DNA of 64,000 bases from Pelecanus crispus (GCF_030463565.1 NC_134643.1:41826221-41890220), one strand, 5' to 3'; counted from the stretch's first letter, positions 36,312 to 50,100 are shown. Made by a program: numbers and translations. The notes: generated by a model not told the origin, from the letters alone.

Positions 36312-36858
36312 GGTCCTGGTTTCGGCTGGGATAGAGTTAATTTTCTTCCTAGCAGCAGGCATAGTGCTGTGTTTTGGATTTAGTAGGAGAAGAATGTTGA
36401 TAACATGCTGATGTTTTTAGTTGTTGCTGAGTACTGCTTATGCTAGTCAAGGACTTTTTCAGCTTCCCATGCTCTGCCAGGCACACAAGAAACTGGGAGG
36501 GGGCACAGCCAGAATAGTTGATCCAAACTGACCAAAGGGCTATTCCATACCATATGACGTCATGCTCAGTATAGAAACTGGGGGGGGGGGGTGGCCAGGG
36601 AGCAGCGATCGCTGCTCGGGAACTGTCTGGGTATCGGTCGGCGGGTGGTGAGCAATTGCATTGTGCATCACTTGCTTCGTGTATCATTATTATACTGTTA
36701 CTATTAGCATTACTATTTTACATTAAACTGTTCTTATCTCAACCCAGGAGTGTTTCTCACTCTTACTCCTCCGATTCTCTCCCCCATCCCATCGGGGTAG
36801 GGGGAGTGAGCGAGCGGCTGCGTGGTGCTTAGTTGCTGGCTGGGGCTAAACCACGACA
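36312..36858 (+). repeat. 3' LTR of the plus-strand provirus
   Basis: 547 bases, nearly identical to the 5' LTR. Its first base is G instead of T and its TATA box is TATAGAA. It has a perfect 18-base palindrome GAGCAGCGATCGCTGCTC (36,600-36,617), CRE at 36,555-36,562 and ATTAAA at 36,722-36,727. It lacks 15 bases of ATT repeats and 12 bases near 36,720 relative to the 5' LTR. Confidence 0.93.
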
Positions 36859-39800
36859 GTTTGAGGCTTTTCTCATTTCTGCACTGGGTAACAGGAGGTA
36901 CAAGGGCCCCCAAACACAAGCAGCATGACAAAAGTGAAATTAATATAACTCAATGAAAACAAGTTATTTCTAGAAGCACAGAATAGTTTGTAAGTCACAG
37001 TGTGAGAACTCTGTTTTGTCTCATTTACAGATGGTCAAGTAGGCCCCCAGGTAGCGACCTCTAATTGTAAGAACGTAAGAGCACCAGCTCTCCCCTGTGT
37101 TTAGGAGAACACCAAGACATACAGGAGGTAGCAGGGCAGCTGGCAACAGCTAAAGCTAATAGCAAGCTGGACAGTGCACCAAGCTTCTTGCAAGACTACA
37201 GTGCTCTTCTGAAGAGCTTCCAAAAGCTCAGCAGCAGAACAAGAGGTGCCCAGCTGACATCTATAGCTTGCTGATTGTGTGCTGTTGTTACAGTACTGTT
37301 GAAGTCTACCTACTGCTCTTGCCTAATTGAAGCAGTCTTTTCCATTTTGTGTCCTTGTGTTCTCAGTTTCCCGTGTACTTGCATTGCAGCCAACCTCTTC
37401 ATACCTCTCTTAAAAGGTTCATAACTCTTCTGCTATCGAGATGAAGTAAGTCTGCTCACTCGTTCATTTTAGGCAACATTCCTGTGACATTGAAAATTCC
37501 TGGATCTTTTTTAAGTTTTACACATAAACACAAAACATGCACTACAAGTTTTCAAATCTTTCACCTGAAACAGGGCCTGCAGAATATGAAAGGGAATCCA
37601 CATCTGCTTTTTAGGAGTTGCTAATCGTCAACAAATATTGCTATATAAAATGCAATTAACCATTGGGCCTAGAAGAATGAACAGACTCATCCTTGAAACC
37701 AGTGAAAAGAGGATATGTCTTGCAGAAAAACACTACTTCTTACTCCAAAACTTTAAAAAATTATAGGAAAAGACAAGTCTCAGTTATCTTAGAAAGGTTA
37801 AGACTAGCTTAAGGCTTTCTATCTAAATCTTACCTAAACAATTCTTTAAAACCTTTCTGCTTACCTCTCTTTATTGCTTCCCTCTGCACTTACTAACATA
37901 CCTTCACCTTGTAGTTGCGGAGAGCGTATCTATAACAAAGCTAGGTTAAAATTGAACTTTTGTGAAAAGTAAACAGCATGCCACCCCATAAATTGACGGT
38001 TGTCTTGACAAACACTAAAATGACAAATACTGAAAGAGATTATCTTCATGTAGGCCTTCATTGAATGTACTAAACAAAACCAACAATTAATAATTTCCAT
38101 TTATTTTTCTTCCTAATAAATGCAGCTGAATGTTTTGTTCATAGTGTTGTGTCTTTGTAATAGGCAGGAAATGAAGCATACTGTAGTGGTAGTAGTTTGG
38201 TGCAGTACTATTGAAGACCTGGACTTTGTTTCCACAGACTTAAACTAAAGGCCAAACAATCAGATCACTATTCATTAAGCAGCCATCCTGAGCAGTTTTA
38301 TGTTAATAATTATTGTGCTTTCCTGCTAAAGTTATTTTTCCTCCTAAGCAGCTAGTATTTTGCTTCACTGACTGGAGTTATCCTGTCTTCCCAGTTATTC
38401 ACCACTACTGCCCATAAGCTGAAATTTATTTCTTGTAGAACAGAAGTCCTCAGGAGACATCACTAATTCAAAAGACTAATATGTAGATTAATTTAATACC
38501 CTTGGTTAAATTTCATTCTTCCTGGTGATGTTATTAATGAAATTTTGCAAATGACAGAAAGAAATCACCTTGTTTGTTTCTTAAATGGAATGCCCTCTTT
38601 GTAACTACCAGAATACCAGAGCACGGAAAGGATTCAATTGTAGCTGCAGACCTGTGGAAGCACCAGATCCTTCCTAGCAGTTCTACATTATGCAGCAGTG
38701 CATTTTGTTTCTTGCTTGGTGAGGAAAAAAAGTGCTTGTGCGGCTCTAAAGACTATACAGCTTCCTCATACTTCTTCATTCCAGCTCCTAAATGACCAGT
38801 TCCCATTATGATTACCCACTTTCACATACCATCAAGCCAAGCAAAATTGGGTCAAAAGGACACATATAAACAGGAGTATTTTAATTAAAACAACATGGAT
38901 TAAGGCCAATGGAAGACAGAACATTGTGGGTTTGGGTACCCCCCTCCCCTTATCTCCAAGTGTGTAAGAAGCCATTAAGGCAGAGTACCTATGATTAATC
39001 CTTGATGAAATTTTAAAGTTTAAGGTCTCCTTAGAAAGAGACACTAGGCCTTTTATTATAAAGTCACCATGCAGCCAGGCAAGAACAGTAATAAAGTAAT
39101 AGTCCTAAGCATAAGACACGCCTAAGCTAGGGACTGTATAAGACAGCATTAAAAGTGCTGTAAACCTTGACAGCGTTAAGCTTTTCTATTTTTAAACAGC
39201 AGAGTAGGTAAAATGGTATCCCACTAAAATAAATACTGCAGGTGTTTAGGTGTTGCTGCAGAAAAGTATCAACTGTTTATCAGCAAAGTTTTAAAGACAA
39301 ATTTTGAAAAAAATATTTGGGCAATGTAAGCCAGCATTTACCATACTTGAGGGGGTTTTAATAAAAAAATTAAATACTGCACTTTCACGGTCTACATCTT
39401 TTCCATTCTGAGCTGTCCATAAGTTTGAAGAAATCAGGATACCACTCTACTACAATGAAGAATGGGTCTGAGTCAGCTTTTCTGATACTGGTTTTGTAGT
39501 CTGCAGGAAAACCTGGCCATTAAAGTGAGTATTTGAACTTTTACTTACTTTGTAATTCATGCTTAAACATAAGAGTTGACTAAAAGGACTTAAGGTGCAG
39601 AATCACCCTCCATTCCCCCAGATGAAGACCGGCATCTCCCACTTTCCTTTAAGAGAGTCATTTCATGTGTAACTTAGATAAAGCAAGGGTTTTGAAAGTT
39701 ACTGGAAGTTGTATGTCACAAACCACCTTCCTTCATTCTCAAACATGAAGACCACTCGTTCACTGTCTTCATGGCATCTTCATAAATCACCTACACAAAA

Positions 39801-40254
39801 GGTACTACAACCATCTTTTGAGATCATTTGGCACAGATGGAAAAACAGGTGGACAGCCAACCTGATGTGAACAGCCCCATCACTGGTTCAGTGGGCTGAT
39901 GGTATCTCTCTGCAATGTACATGTAGTGACTTTGAAAAGTGGGCCTCATTTCACTAAAGGTGAAAAGGACAAAATATAAAATGTACTTTCCATTACTGAA
40001 GCGGCATTATTGACAGGAATAGTTGTTAGGGGACAAACATCTGCGTACCCAAGGCAAGAGGAAGAAAACAAACCCACTGAGATGTAGTTATTCTACATCC
40101 ACAACAGGCAGCTCAACCACATTCTCCTACCTTTTGATCAAAACAACAAAAGACAACAGATTTTTTTTAAAAAGGTCAGCTTGTATTGAAAATATCTCTG
40201 TAAAAACACCTGTAATACTACAAGGTAGTACCCATACAAAACAGATCAATATTA
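36859..40254. other. intergenic, nothing recognised
   Basis: About 3.4 kb of AT-rich sequence between the provirus and the 3' end of ZFC3H1. Short frames only; no repeat family or RNA gene can be supported. Confidence 0.55.
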
Positions 40255-40966
40255 ACTTTCTTTAAACTGTTAAACTTTATTATAAATTAAAATTTCTTTA
40301 CAAAAAATTGCACATAATTGACCACTCTTAGGTTCTGATGCACTGGCATTTGCAATAGTTTCTTTAATCTTCAAGTTTAATAGTCTCTGCCGTGAGTCCA
40401 ATGCAGAAAAGGGCAGTAAGCAACCCTCTTAGAGCCTTCAAGTGCAAGAAGCATACTTGTGGCCACGGCAGTTACACTTTCCTTAAGAGCGGCTGCTTTT
40501 GTTTTAAATCCTGTAATGAAAAAGTCTCAAAAAAGGTTTAAAAAAGGAAAAACCCAAAATGGACTATTTGCTTTTTACTGTAAACACAGCCCAGTAAATT
40601 AATCCCAAACACAGATCTCTCAGGCATCAGCGAGAGTGTCAAGTGAATCAGGAACAGCAAAACAAAGAAAACAGAAAATAAAAACAAAACATAGAAAAAT
40701 AATGTCTGTCATTTTGATTAACTATACTTACGTAGATGATGTTATGAGAATCTGGCAGGGCCCAGAAGCAAGGCCAGACAGGGAAGTTCATTTTTCCAGA
40801 GGAGGGTCATGTTAATTGTTTCCAGGTTCAAGGAAAGCAGACTGGAGACTTGATATGCTCAGCAATACTCATCTGCCTTACACAGATCTTAGGCATGGAT
40901 CAGCCTGAAGAATCATTCAACTGATTTTGGCATTTAATAGGACTTATGGCTGACCGTACCCAGCGT
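40255..40966 (-). other. ZFC3H1: ZFC3H1 3' untranslated region
   Basis: Lies between the ZFC3H1 stop (40,967-40,969) and a minus-strand AATAAA (40,276-40,281), a length of about 0.7 kb. The exact cleavage site is estimated at about 20 bases past the hexamer. Confidence 0.65.
40276..40281 (-). terminator. AATAAA poly(A) signal of ZFC3H1
   Basis: TTTATT on the plus strand gives AATAAA on the minus strand, about 690 bases after the ZFC3H1 stop. It is a canonical hexamer in an AT-rich setting. Confidence 0.6.
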
Positions 40967-41104
40967 TCAGTGATTCTTGCTTTCTGTTCTGTAAGTGTTT
41001 AAATTTAAAAGCTCATCTAGGCTGACTCCAACCTCTTGGCACTTGGAAACTAGTTTTCTCAGGTTATCAGTTTTACCTCCTCCTGATGCTTCAAACAAGA
41101 GTTG
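40967..41104 (-). CDS. ZFC3H1: ZFC3H1 last coding exon segment
   Basis: 45 residues from QLLFEASGGGKTDNLRKL to TESKNH, then TGA at 40,967-40,969. The ending matches the human C-terminus almost exactly, which fixes the gene's identity. Confidence 0.96.
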   Translation of the reverse strand, partial: QLLFEASGGGKTDNLRKLVSKCQEVGVSLDELLNLNTYRTESKNH

Positions 41105-44100
41105 CTGTAAGAGATGGGGAAGCAGACATAAGATTTAGCCAGAGCTTGAGCATCACCACATCTATGGATATGGGATATGCAGAAAATTTATATGAAACCT
41201 CAAACTGAATCATAAGGAGAAAACATTACATCTTTCCACAGTGTTGCACATAGAGGTAACTTCTGAAGGGCTCTCTGATATAAATGATGGACCTGTAAAA
41301 TAAAAACAAGTATTAAAAGTCAGCACAATTTCCTGCACTGAAAATGAGTGATTTGAAGCATAAAAATCTCTTGCAGTGACTTTTAAAACCTGTTTTTAAA
41401 AAAAGTTTCAAAGTCAAGCATTGAATTGCTACTAAAAGCAAAGGCAAGTTTATGTCTGACCTTAATTCTGACCCTTGTATGCACATGATTAATTACATGA
41501 GGACATTCTATTTTTCTTCACAGGACTCTTGCCTCATTCATTGCACAGGACGGAACACGCTCAGGGAGTGAAGAAGCTTACTGAGTATTTCTCTTTCACC
41601 ACTCAATATGTAGTCTCAAGGTCTTGCTTATTGCATACCATCCCAACACTGCAATGAAAATAACTGTTTCATAGACTTTTTTCCTTCAGCATCTATCTGT
41701 CTGTGCTTTAACAATCAGTATGTGTCTTTGCAACTGCCTAAAAAAAAAATGGTTTTACCATTTTATGGTTGGAAATAGAGGACCAAAATTTTTAATGCAA
41801 GCATTTAGTCAAGTATTTTTCAACTACTGGTATCTAGAGTACAAACTTTAATCAGAGAGTCATTAGGGGAAGTATTTGTTGGCATTTTAAATACTCACAC
41901 TCACTTTTATATTCTTTTAACAAACCTTTACATGCCCTGCTGAAGGGACTAAGTGACAGGTTCTCCAGGAACAGGCGATCCAGAATCTGAATCACAATTC
42001 AATTTTAAAACAATACCCTACTTGTTTACTAGAAAATCCAGTTATCTGGAACGGTCACTGATTTGTGTAAGCAGTCATAAGTGCTCACTACATCCCAAAC
42101 TAAGCACCCCCCCAAAAAACCCAACTGCACTGTGTGTGCTTACTTCAGTGATTTTACTCCACACCGTATAGTTAGTCAGGTGGTTGCAGAAGAAAACAAC
42201 AAGATTTCTTCTGGGTGTAATACAGCTACAATATTTTACATATACCTTCATTCTAATTGGTTCATTTTCTTTAAGAACCCTCTTTTTGATTCTAACTTTC
42301 TAACCAAAGCAAGCAGGGATTTTTTTAAGTCACCAGCCTCACTATAGGCAGTGCCTTACAATATAGTCCATCTAATACAATGACTGAAGCAGGGCTCTGT
42401 GACTAATTACAGATTACACCAAACCATCAACATGGAGACAGAATTAAGGTTGAATAGGCAACCATGCCTTTGATATCTCCTGACTTTGAACTATTTGATC
42501 TTACAAACCAAGTAACTGTCTGCTTGGGGGGGTGTTCTTTTTAAACATTCTAGAAGACAGTAAAAAAGTAAAGAAAAGATTTTGTACTTGAGTCTAATAA
42601 TAGCTATGCTACCCATTATGGATCAGTTAAAGCTTTAATACTGTTTCAAAAAAAAAAAAAAAAAAAAGACTACTGACAGAAAAGGATGCTGAGAATCAGC
42701 CACTACAAGAATGACACAAAACAAGATACAGCAGAGAATTAGCTCAGAAACACCACAAGCAAGTGGTGAGTCACAAACCCAGGGCCTCAAGATTCCCCCA
42801 ATGCACAGCATCTTTCCACAGGCAGAAGAATATTTTGAAGGTGACAGCAACAATACCAGGAAGATCCATTCTGTTTGAACTGAAAAGTGACTCGGTTGCT
42901 GTGCCAAAAACCTCCTGTATTTGTACAGAGTGATAAAAAGATTTCCGTCCCCAAAGTACCAATGAGTAAACTTGCTATTTATGAAGAAAAAGAACTCATG
43001 TCTTTGGTGGGGTCGGGAACTACTCAAATTCTCTACATATATTGGCTTGGCAGACCCACCCTTCCAACTGCTAGTAAAGGTAGTCGTTAGCATCTTCCAG
43101 CACAATCCTTCCTTCCCTCTACTGTATTTTAAGTGCTAGCAATCTCCTCCAGGTAAAAAAAAAACAAACACAAAACCAAACCAAAAAAAAAAAAAACCAA
43201 ACCAGAAGTGGGAGAATATAGACACCCCCCTACCCCGGTAAGGGCAAGATACACACAAACAGTATGCACAAATACTCATGATATAATCCATTCCACCGTG
43301 ACTGCCAAAAGATATTTCTCACACTTGAGGCAAATGCTTCGGTGTTTATATGGAGTATTTCAACTATCTAGAAATCTTGGGTTTAAGAGACGACCATTGC
43401 TTTGGATAAAGCCAATGTATGAAAAGATTTACAGAATTTTATAATTACTCATTTTAGTAAGCTGTGTTGACTTACTTCTCTTTGTCCCATTAGAAAGCAT
43501 TCGGCAGCAATGGCTCTGAGGAAAAGAAATATATAAAAATATTTATTCTTGAATGATTTTAAACGCCATTAGTGGCAGAATACTGACTATGAAATGGAAT
43601 TACAAACTCCTTGAGAAGAAACTGAATAACTTCCAATGACGTTAATCTACAGTGAAAAGATAAAAATAGCCATTTTTTAAAAACAACCTTACATGAGCAA
43701 GACATTTCAGTGGTTCCCCATTATGAACAAACACTGAAGAAAAAGATCAGTTCAGCATCACTGGATAATGGAGATTACTGCTATTGTGATATATAAAGGG
43801 GAGGGTAGAGAGGGGGAGACAGAAGTCAATAGTTGAATTAAAAAGGCAACTTGTAAATACATCATTCATATTTATCTGCATAATGTCTGTTCACATAAGT
43901 TTCCCCAAGAGGGAAATTCCATTTCTCATTTTAAAGAGGTGACAGTACCTCTGTCTGTTGTACCAAACAGTTACTGTTTAAATAATAAACTAATGAAAGA
44001 GAGACTTCCAGTACAAGCCCAATCGGAAGGACATTTCAGATTTACCTTTGTGATGTAAACCTTATAAACAAAAGCAATATCTATGAAAACAGATGTATGA

Positions 44101-47100
44101 CTGTTGCATTACATTTTCCAGATGGCCAGGCATGTTGGGATATTATATGTAAACATCTTGGCTTGCAGTTTCAGAATTTGAACATTGCTCTCCTCCCAGT
44201 ATTGCAGAAGCAGTCTGTAAAAGGCATTCATGAGAAAGGAACACTGTTCTAATGACTGGGAACAGAAAAGTAATCCAAAGATACAAACACATTACACAAA
44301 ATATATTATACTTAATCTGAGCCAAGAGTTGCAAGTAGGAAAAAAAACCCAAGCCACCATACACAATACTGACTGAACATGCTCTCAGAACAAAAGAAAA
44401 CAAAAAAGTTAAGATACACTTTCAGAGAATGACTAAGAAGTGTGAAATCAGAGAGGAAAATATGATCTCAGCACATTACAAGATCCATTTTTAGCATGGA
44501 CAAGCTAACTGTATATTTGAAAAGGAGACTAATTAGTTTTATAGTCATGTGGCTAGGAGACACTGTTCAGTTGGTTCTGCTCACCCATTTCATGTAGTAT
44601 CAACACTGTCTAAGGAAGCTGCAAGTTCCATCTAGACAGAATCTCAACTTGGTTTAAAATGCAGCCATTGAACTTCATGTGCCAAAGGAAGGTGTGTCAT
44701 AGTCTCCCCACATCCCCAACCACACATACATTTCAAGTCTTGCTTTGAATTCTTTGGGGTCACTGTTGGTGACGAACAGGAAGTGTTTGGGAACTTTTCA
44801 AAACTATTTAATCAAATGTTCATGAGTTCACTGCAGCTGAATACAGTAAAACATGGACTCTCTAATCCTGGAAGAGTACACTTTGAAATCCTGTTCAAGT
44901 AAGAATCAGTGCAATGCTTACATTAACTGTTTTTGCTTCCCGTAAGATTTTTTTCAAAATCAAGAATGGTTTATCATTGCTAAACAAATGTCAAGTTAAG
45001 CCTTAAGGTAGCGCTGTTATACATTGGTGTATCCATTTTTATTTGTTCTATGCTGGATCTATACTTTTAATAGATCATTAAGTAACAGTAAGATTTTAAT
45101 ACATATATAACATTTCTCTACACACTTGAAATTTTGACCATTTGTACTCATCATACACAATGCAGAGTTAATTCCTGTATAATTTAACCTTTCTGTAGAC
45201 AGAACAGGACCCTGTCAAACACAAGAAAGATTGAGATGATATCAGAAGGCACAATATGCCTCAAGCAACATGCAGTAACAGAGGAAGTTTTACTTTTGTA
45301 GTAGAAAGCAAATCATGCATGTCTTGCACAAAAAAACCCCAGTAGTTATGTTACCAACAGCCGTTTGTCTTGATTACAAGTATTTTTACATACCTCAGTG
45401 CAAGTCCAGGATTACCAGGCATGGTAGAACAAAACCGTTCCAAGGTTTTGGAATGCTGAGATTTTGGAATGCAGCTCAAATAAAAAAGAATTACCTGTAG
45501 AATTTGAATTATAAACATTAATCCACTTTATAGCTGTCTAATTTTGCTAAGAACAATGCAATGACAAAACTATGAACATTGTGACTAAAGTGAGTTACCA
45601 CCTACAAACCTTATCAACTACAAACCTTATCCCTCAAGGGTACAGAAATCAATTTGTGTAATAAATAGTTAGTGTCAAGTTGCTAACACCACATATTTTA
45701 GTCCTTCTATCCTGCATTTAGTGAGTAAAGAGAAATGCACTGGATGTTAGCAAAATGGGACCCAGAATCTCTATAAGCTTTATTCTGTCTAAGTGCTCAA
45801 CCTGTTTTTACTCCTACTTCTGCTTTATTTCTTCTGTTTCTCAACCACTGTAATTTCTATGATCAAAACTGACAGCTTAAATACTGTTTCCATCTGCCAG
45901 TGTTACAGCTCTGCAGACCCTTCTTGCTCAACCATCTCTTCCCTCCATTACACATTTTCTCTTTTCTCTAGGAAAGAATAGTTTGTCCCTAACAGCTGTA
46001 TTCACAGTATTAAAGCATACCATAATAAAGTTTCTCTTTGCCTTACACACCCTTTATTCAAAAGCTCACTACTAGATAGTCTTCTGCTCAGAACACTACT
46101 CTCCTCAGATGCCTGTTTCTTTTTCTACTAATTCCTAGCTCTCAGTGTTCATATACTACCTGCTAAAAGGTCATCAGTTTTTTGGTTTTTTTTTTAAATT
46201 AAAACTGTCCACAGACACATTTTTACCTTATTATGAAACTCATAATTGGTCCAGTAATCAGCAGTACTAAAAGGAATTGGGTATCGTGTGGGGACTGTAA
46301 CCAGACATCTGTTCACTAGGTCAGTAAAAAGCTTGAATTCTTGAAGTTTGTTGTTGGATCCAACAACTTTGCTATTGATAAAAACAAGGTAACTGGAAGA
46401 AAAAAAAAAAAAAAAAAAGAAAAAAATATGGTTCTGGTAGCCTTCACTTAATAGTTTTGAGACTAATTTACTTTCCTGCCTTAAGAACTTACTCCAGCCA
46501 GATGTTCTGAACGGTTTCCTGCTGCATCACTGCCCCCAGAGCTGCTTCATAAGCATCCAGTGCTTCACCAACACTTGCATGAAGAGACTGGCACAAACTG
46601 TTTATATTAAAAGTTAAGAAGTGTTGTAGGTCATAAACAATTCATGTTCTTACATATTAAAGGATACAAAACAATGAAGAACTTCCTATTCCAAGATGCA
46701 AGAAAAAAACAGTGTTTTCAGCTTAGCAGTGTTATGGACTAATTTATCAGTCAACTTATTTAAAACAGGTAAGTCTCAACTGCAGATAATAAGGAATAAT
46801 ACAGAAACCGTGCAGTTTAAAATGCAACTCTTAAATAGAAATGAAATATTATGAATTGTCTTCTACTCTTGTAAAGTACCCTTTTACTAATCCTTTTAAT
46901 AGGTATGCTCTGACTGCTACAGAATGGAGACAAGTCTTGAGTTTCTGTTTGGAAAGCTCCAGAAGAGTAAGTTTCAAAGTTGGATTAAAACCACTTGAGA
47001 AATGGTATCAGACTGTGGCAACAAAATTAGTGTTCTGAAACAACTACTACTGGGGATCCGGGGTAGAAATATGCTGATCATGTCAGGGGAAAAAAAAACC

Positions 47101-50100
47101 CTGACAAGAATAGTCAAAAAACCCCTTAATTTTGTTCCACAGCTCCTCAACGAAACGTATGGTCAGACCAAGATATAGGACCTCACCAAAGACAAAAGTA
47201 GACACATCTTTTGACCAAGATTCAGTGAACAATCCTTATTTCAAAGTGTAAAGTAACAGTAAAAAAAAAAAGGTAAGACTTTCAGTAAGTCATAAGAGGG
47301 AAAAAAACCACAACCTCATGAAGAGGAAGACTACAGAAATGCAAAATAAGATAGGGCTGATGATGCCACCTTGCTACAGAACCCTCCTAACTAGGGTCAC
47401 ATAATCAGAGTGCCTGATTCTACTCCTGCTTTCCCCAAGAACTACCAACTAAATCACCAATTTGCTAGTCTTTCTAAAAAAGTGTGTGCATATGTTTGTG
47501 CACACATACACATGTGTACAGACACACAATCATCTTTCCAAGTAAAACATTGTTCCTTGAGCTTTGAGGCTTTGCTCATTTCAATCTATTTTCACTCGGT
47601 AAAAGTGAACTTTTATGTCCTTTGTCCTCTGTACCTGAAAAAAAGGAGACAGATACATAGGCCCAAATACCTAGGCACTTACTGTAGCAAAACTCAACCA
47701 CAGAAACACTCAATTATTAGCTCTGAAAGTAATTCAGGCACTTATTTCAAGAGCACTAATTTTCCTCTTAGAAGTAGGTACTAAAATACAGGAACATCTG
47801 AGCTTAAGTTAAGGTCCCTAATGACTAGACTAAGCAGTGACCTCAAGTGTCTTCCTAACAATGTTTCTACTGTGCAAATACCAAACTTAAAATTGAACTT
47901 GTGAAGAAGTATTTTCTAAAAATAAATAAATAAATAAATAAAAAATTTAAATTGGTATTTAATGGGCAATATAAAAAGAAAACATTAAGATACCTTAATC
48001 TAAACCTTATATAAAGATTTTTCTTGAAAACCATACATTTTGCCTGGTTATAAGTTGTCCACCAATTAAAAACCATAAGCAACAGTGCTGAAGGAATTCT
48101 AAGGAGTCCTCTCTCAGTATCTGAAGCGTTATCATCTTTGCCCCTTTACTTATCTGAAAAGCCAAATAGCTACTTGAAGATTGACAAACCCAGACCATGA
48201 AGTGGTAAACTTCTTAAACAGCCTAAGTCAACATCTCAGTAACCACAGCTATACTAGTATAAGTTATAGATGGCTAATATTTTGGTGCTTGCCAATCTTG
48301 GATATTGCTGCTATCAAATGGAAAGGTGGAAGAAACAAAAAAAAAGATGATCTTGTATACATGACAAAGGTCTGTCACCTTTGCAATGTTTTGCAGAGGA
48401 AAAGGTCATTTTGCTATATTACTTTCCTATAGAGGGGCGTCTATGGCTAGTTTGAACTTTTATGGTCTGTTGATAGTAGCTCCATAAACAGCTGAAACAG
48501 TGGGCCAAGAAAGGTGGAGAGACCAGGGCTAAATGAAGTTAAACAGAGTAGGGGAAACTACTGTAAAATAAAAGGGAGACAAGCCAGAAGAAAGAACACT
48601 ACTAGCAGTAGCACCCTAAAACAAAAATTATTTTGTGGTATGAACACACCTGTTACTGTTCCCACAGGGCAGAATTTCTGAAAGATTTCTCAAGTGGAGA
48701 ATTTAAGTTGATGTGCAATTCACTGTTCCATAAAATTGTCTCTGTTGTGCAGCAGGCAGGTAGGTTCTCTAAGGACTAGCAGATCATTTATTGAAAGAAG
48801 ACAATTCCCTAAGTGATATACCCTTAGGCAAATAATGAATGTTCTGCTTTTGAAAAATGCAATTTAGTCAGACCCAATAGCTGTTTCTCAGAAATACTTT
48901 AGAAAGTCTCACCAGTAGATCTGCCACAGATATGGGATTTGCTGGTTTACAACATCATCTGTAAGATGTTCTTTATAGAGAGGTGATGTAAATTCAATTG
49001 GCATTGGAAAATTCAAGAGATATCTACAAAAGAAACAGTAGGAGCAAATGAGAATATCCCTCTACATGGAAGAGTCCTATGTGGATGTAACATTTAGTTC
49101 TGAAATCCAGTTTGTGGGACATACTAAAAAAAGATGCACTTTTCCTAGATTTTAGTTTAACTCTATACAGATAGAATTTACACAGAAAGCATTACACGGA
49201 AATATAGAAAGAGTTAATATAGAAAGTACCTACTCCCTCATTATATACAAGGTTAAATGTTGCTTTGTATCTCAGACTTCCCCCTACCCACATAAAATAC
49301 ATCAAGTAAGATACAATCATCTACATACCGTCAGCTAAGCTGCATTGAGAATACTAAATTCAATGTAGACAAATCTAAACAGGAATAAAATCTAACACCT
49401 AACTTGGAGATAAAAACATTTCAAAGCCTCATCCGCATAAGCATTAGCGCAGAAGGTCTTCCTTTAAAGGCTTTCAAGAGGCATCTATTTTGACTACAGG
49501 GAACTTGCATATTTCAAAACTTTTTAAAGTGTCTCAATTAGGTACTAAAATTCAAGTGGCAAATCAGCAGGCTAGATATGAACCTGTGCCTTTTCAGCAA
49601 TAATAATCTGCTGATTAATAGCATTCTGGACCTCTAGATTGAAGTCTTTTGCAAGTGCCCAAATATAGTATTTTAGGCTCCTAGCTTTGGGGGGCGACCC
49701 AAACAAAAAAAAGCCACACCACAACTTTGGCATACATATGATTGATTTTCACTCCCCAACTCCAGACATTAAACTTGTTGTCTGTTTCATCTTTAAATGT
49801 TGCGGTTTTACAATTTAGTATATATGCACAAACAACAAGTATAAACCTTATAAACTACCAAATTATAATTCACTGAAGTTTTAGCAAAACATGCCAAGCT
49901 AAAAATAGAGGAGTTCAAAAGTTCTAGACTATCTTGTTTTTCAAGAAAATGGCAATATTACCAAAATTTAAATAGAAAAAAATTTTCTAGATGTACCTTA
50001 AGAGATCCATGGGACCATGCTGTTGGCACGTATTCTCAAAGAAAGCTGCCACAAAATCTTGTAACAGTGGAAGAATACTGCTCGACCGTTCCTGGTTTGG

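Larger units (their letters stand above)
29951..36858 (+). mobile_element. young full-length endogenous retrovirus, plus strand, env-less (ERV-L-like)
   Basis: The order is LTR (29,951-30,524), primer site, gag, pol, a short non-coding stretch, polypurine tract, LTR (36,312-36,858). LTR ends form TGTC/GACA inverted termini, except that the first base of the 3' LTR is G. By my alignment the LTRs differ by six substitutions and two indels (15 and 12 bases) over about 547 shared bases, so the insertion is young. Pol is fully open; gag is broken once. No env or dUTPase frame lies between pol and the 3' LTR. Envelope absence, the YIDD polymerase box, absence of a CCHC box in gag and the capsid-like sequence suggest a class III (ERV-L/spuma-related) element; this class call is inference. 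The 5-base flanks (GGCAG and GTTTG) do not match, so no target duplication is visible. Confidence 0.93.

Noticed and set aside
42635..43105. 156-residue minus-strand frame
   Set aside because: It ends in a poly-Phe stretch made by an A20 homopolymer, sits in a ZFC3H1 intron and resembles no known protein.
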